Both the position numbers and the translations under genes were made by a program. This document shows, in pieces, positions 63,591 to 64,000 of a stretch of DNA of 64,000 bases (positions are counted from its first letter, which is position 1; every line of letters begins with the position of its first letter). The notes below the pieces were generated by a model that was not told where the DNA came from, did not search any database, and saw only the letters and a program-made list of their open reading frames with translations. The stretch covers positions 8,990,001-9,054,000 of the forward strand of contig NC_134767.1 in assembly GCF_050436995.1 (NCBI RefSeq), written 5' to 3'. The DNA comes from Anticarsia gemmatalis (lineage: Eukaryota > Arthropoda > Insecta > Lepidoptera > Erebidae).

Positions 63591-64000
63591 TACATGTTAC
63601 AACAAGTAGCATGTACAATCTTGTAGCGACGTCGACGTTGCAAGCATACATTTATTCCCCAGAAAGGTTATCCATTAAAAACCGCGAATTGGGGGCTGAT
63701 GTTGTTTCCTATTCGCGACGGAGTGCCGCCCGAGCGGCGCCGGGGATTCAAACACTAGTTATATAAAACAGAAGAGACAAAATTTGTGTTTAGAAAGTTT
63801 TATGCCTATTATTGTTCGTCCTCATGTAGGTTCAGTATGTATTTTATAGTTGTTGAGTAATTTTTATATCAATTACATTATATCTATCTATCTATTCAGC
63901 CCACTTCTACTCACAGTTGAATATATCCAGTCTAGTGGATTGAATTTATTTTGAGTAAGACAAACGGGTCGTAAATTTATTTTTTTCACGAGAACTAGAC
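63591..64000. other. Intergenic sequence to the window end
   Basis: A GC-rich patch (CGACGGAGTGCCGCCCGAGC, then GGCGCCGGGG, about 63715-63747) lies in AT-rich sequence. No gene is seen. Confidence 0.35.

Noticed and set aside
63373..63766. 92- and 121-codon ORFs near the end
   Set aside because: Both lie mainly in the full-length SINE at 63272-63590; similar ORFs at 25175-25522 and 44881-45075 arise from the same family.

Overview
This is a 64 kb window of AT-rich eukaryotic nuclear DNA, almost certainly from a moth and plausibly a noctuid. The evidence is spliced genes with GT-AG introns, a single-ORF Ty3/gypsy retrotransposon, and many short repeats of kinds known from Lepidoptera. These include 5S rRNA-derived and tRNA-derived SINEs, hairpin MITEs and a repeat ending in ATTAGTATAGAT. 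The noctuid suggestion rests on 5S-SINEs resembling the Helicoverpa HaSE3 type; no species name can be read from the sequence.

From 1669 to 39752 (+) lies the 3' part of one large extracellular-matrix gene. It has 19 exons that join in a continuous phase and encode the last 919 residues of an ADAMTS-like protein of the ADAMTSL1/3, madd-4 (Punctin), nolo type. The order is a thrombospondin type 1 repeat (TSR) whose start lies in an upstream exon, four more TSRs, an Ig domain, an acidic/basic linker, three TSRs and a C-terminal PLAC domain. The upstream exons are outside the window.

Two other coding units sit antisense inside its introns. An intact LTR retrotransposon (2750-8228, minus) lies in the second intron visible here. 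It has 375-bp LTRs that look identical by eye and a TATA target duplication, and it encodes a 1396-residue Gag-Pol. Its Gag start codon lies inside the LTR, and its 3' non-coding region carries a tandem array of hairpins with a shared loop. A two-exon EcKL/CHK-type small-molecule kinase gene (13888-16246, minus) is nested in the next intron.

From about 40 to 64 kb I see no convincing protein-coding gene. The stretch is intergenic or part of a very long intron. It holds SINE, MITE and LINE fragments, several perfect hairpins, and two clusters of promoter-like motifs (about 46.9-47.1 kb and 54.55-54.61 kb) that could mark transcription starts of genes extending outside the window.

The strongest candidate for something undescribed is the hairpin array of the retrotransposon (3451-3651). 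Eight small stem-loops with hexaloops TTGGTG or TTGTAG recur in an A-B-C order, and the stem changes between copies are partly compensatory. Next come the LTR-embedded Gag start and an inverted cluster of SINE heads near 63.2 kb.
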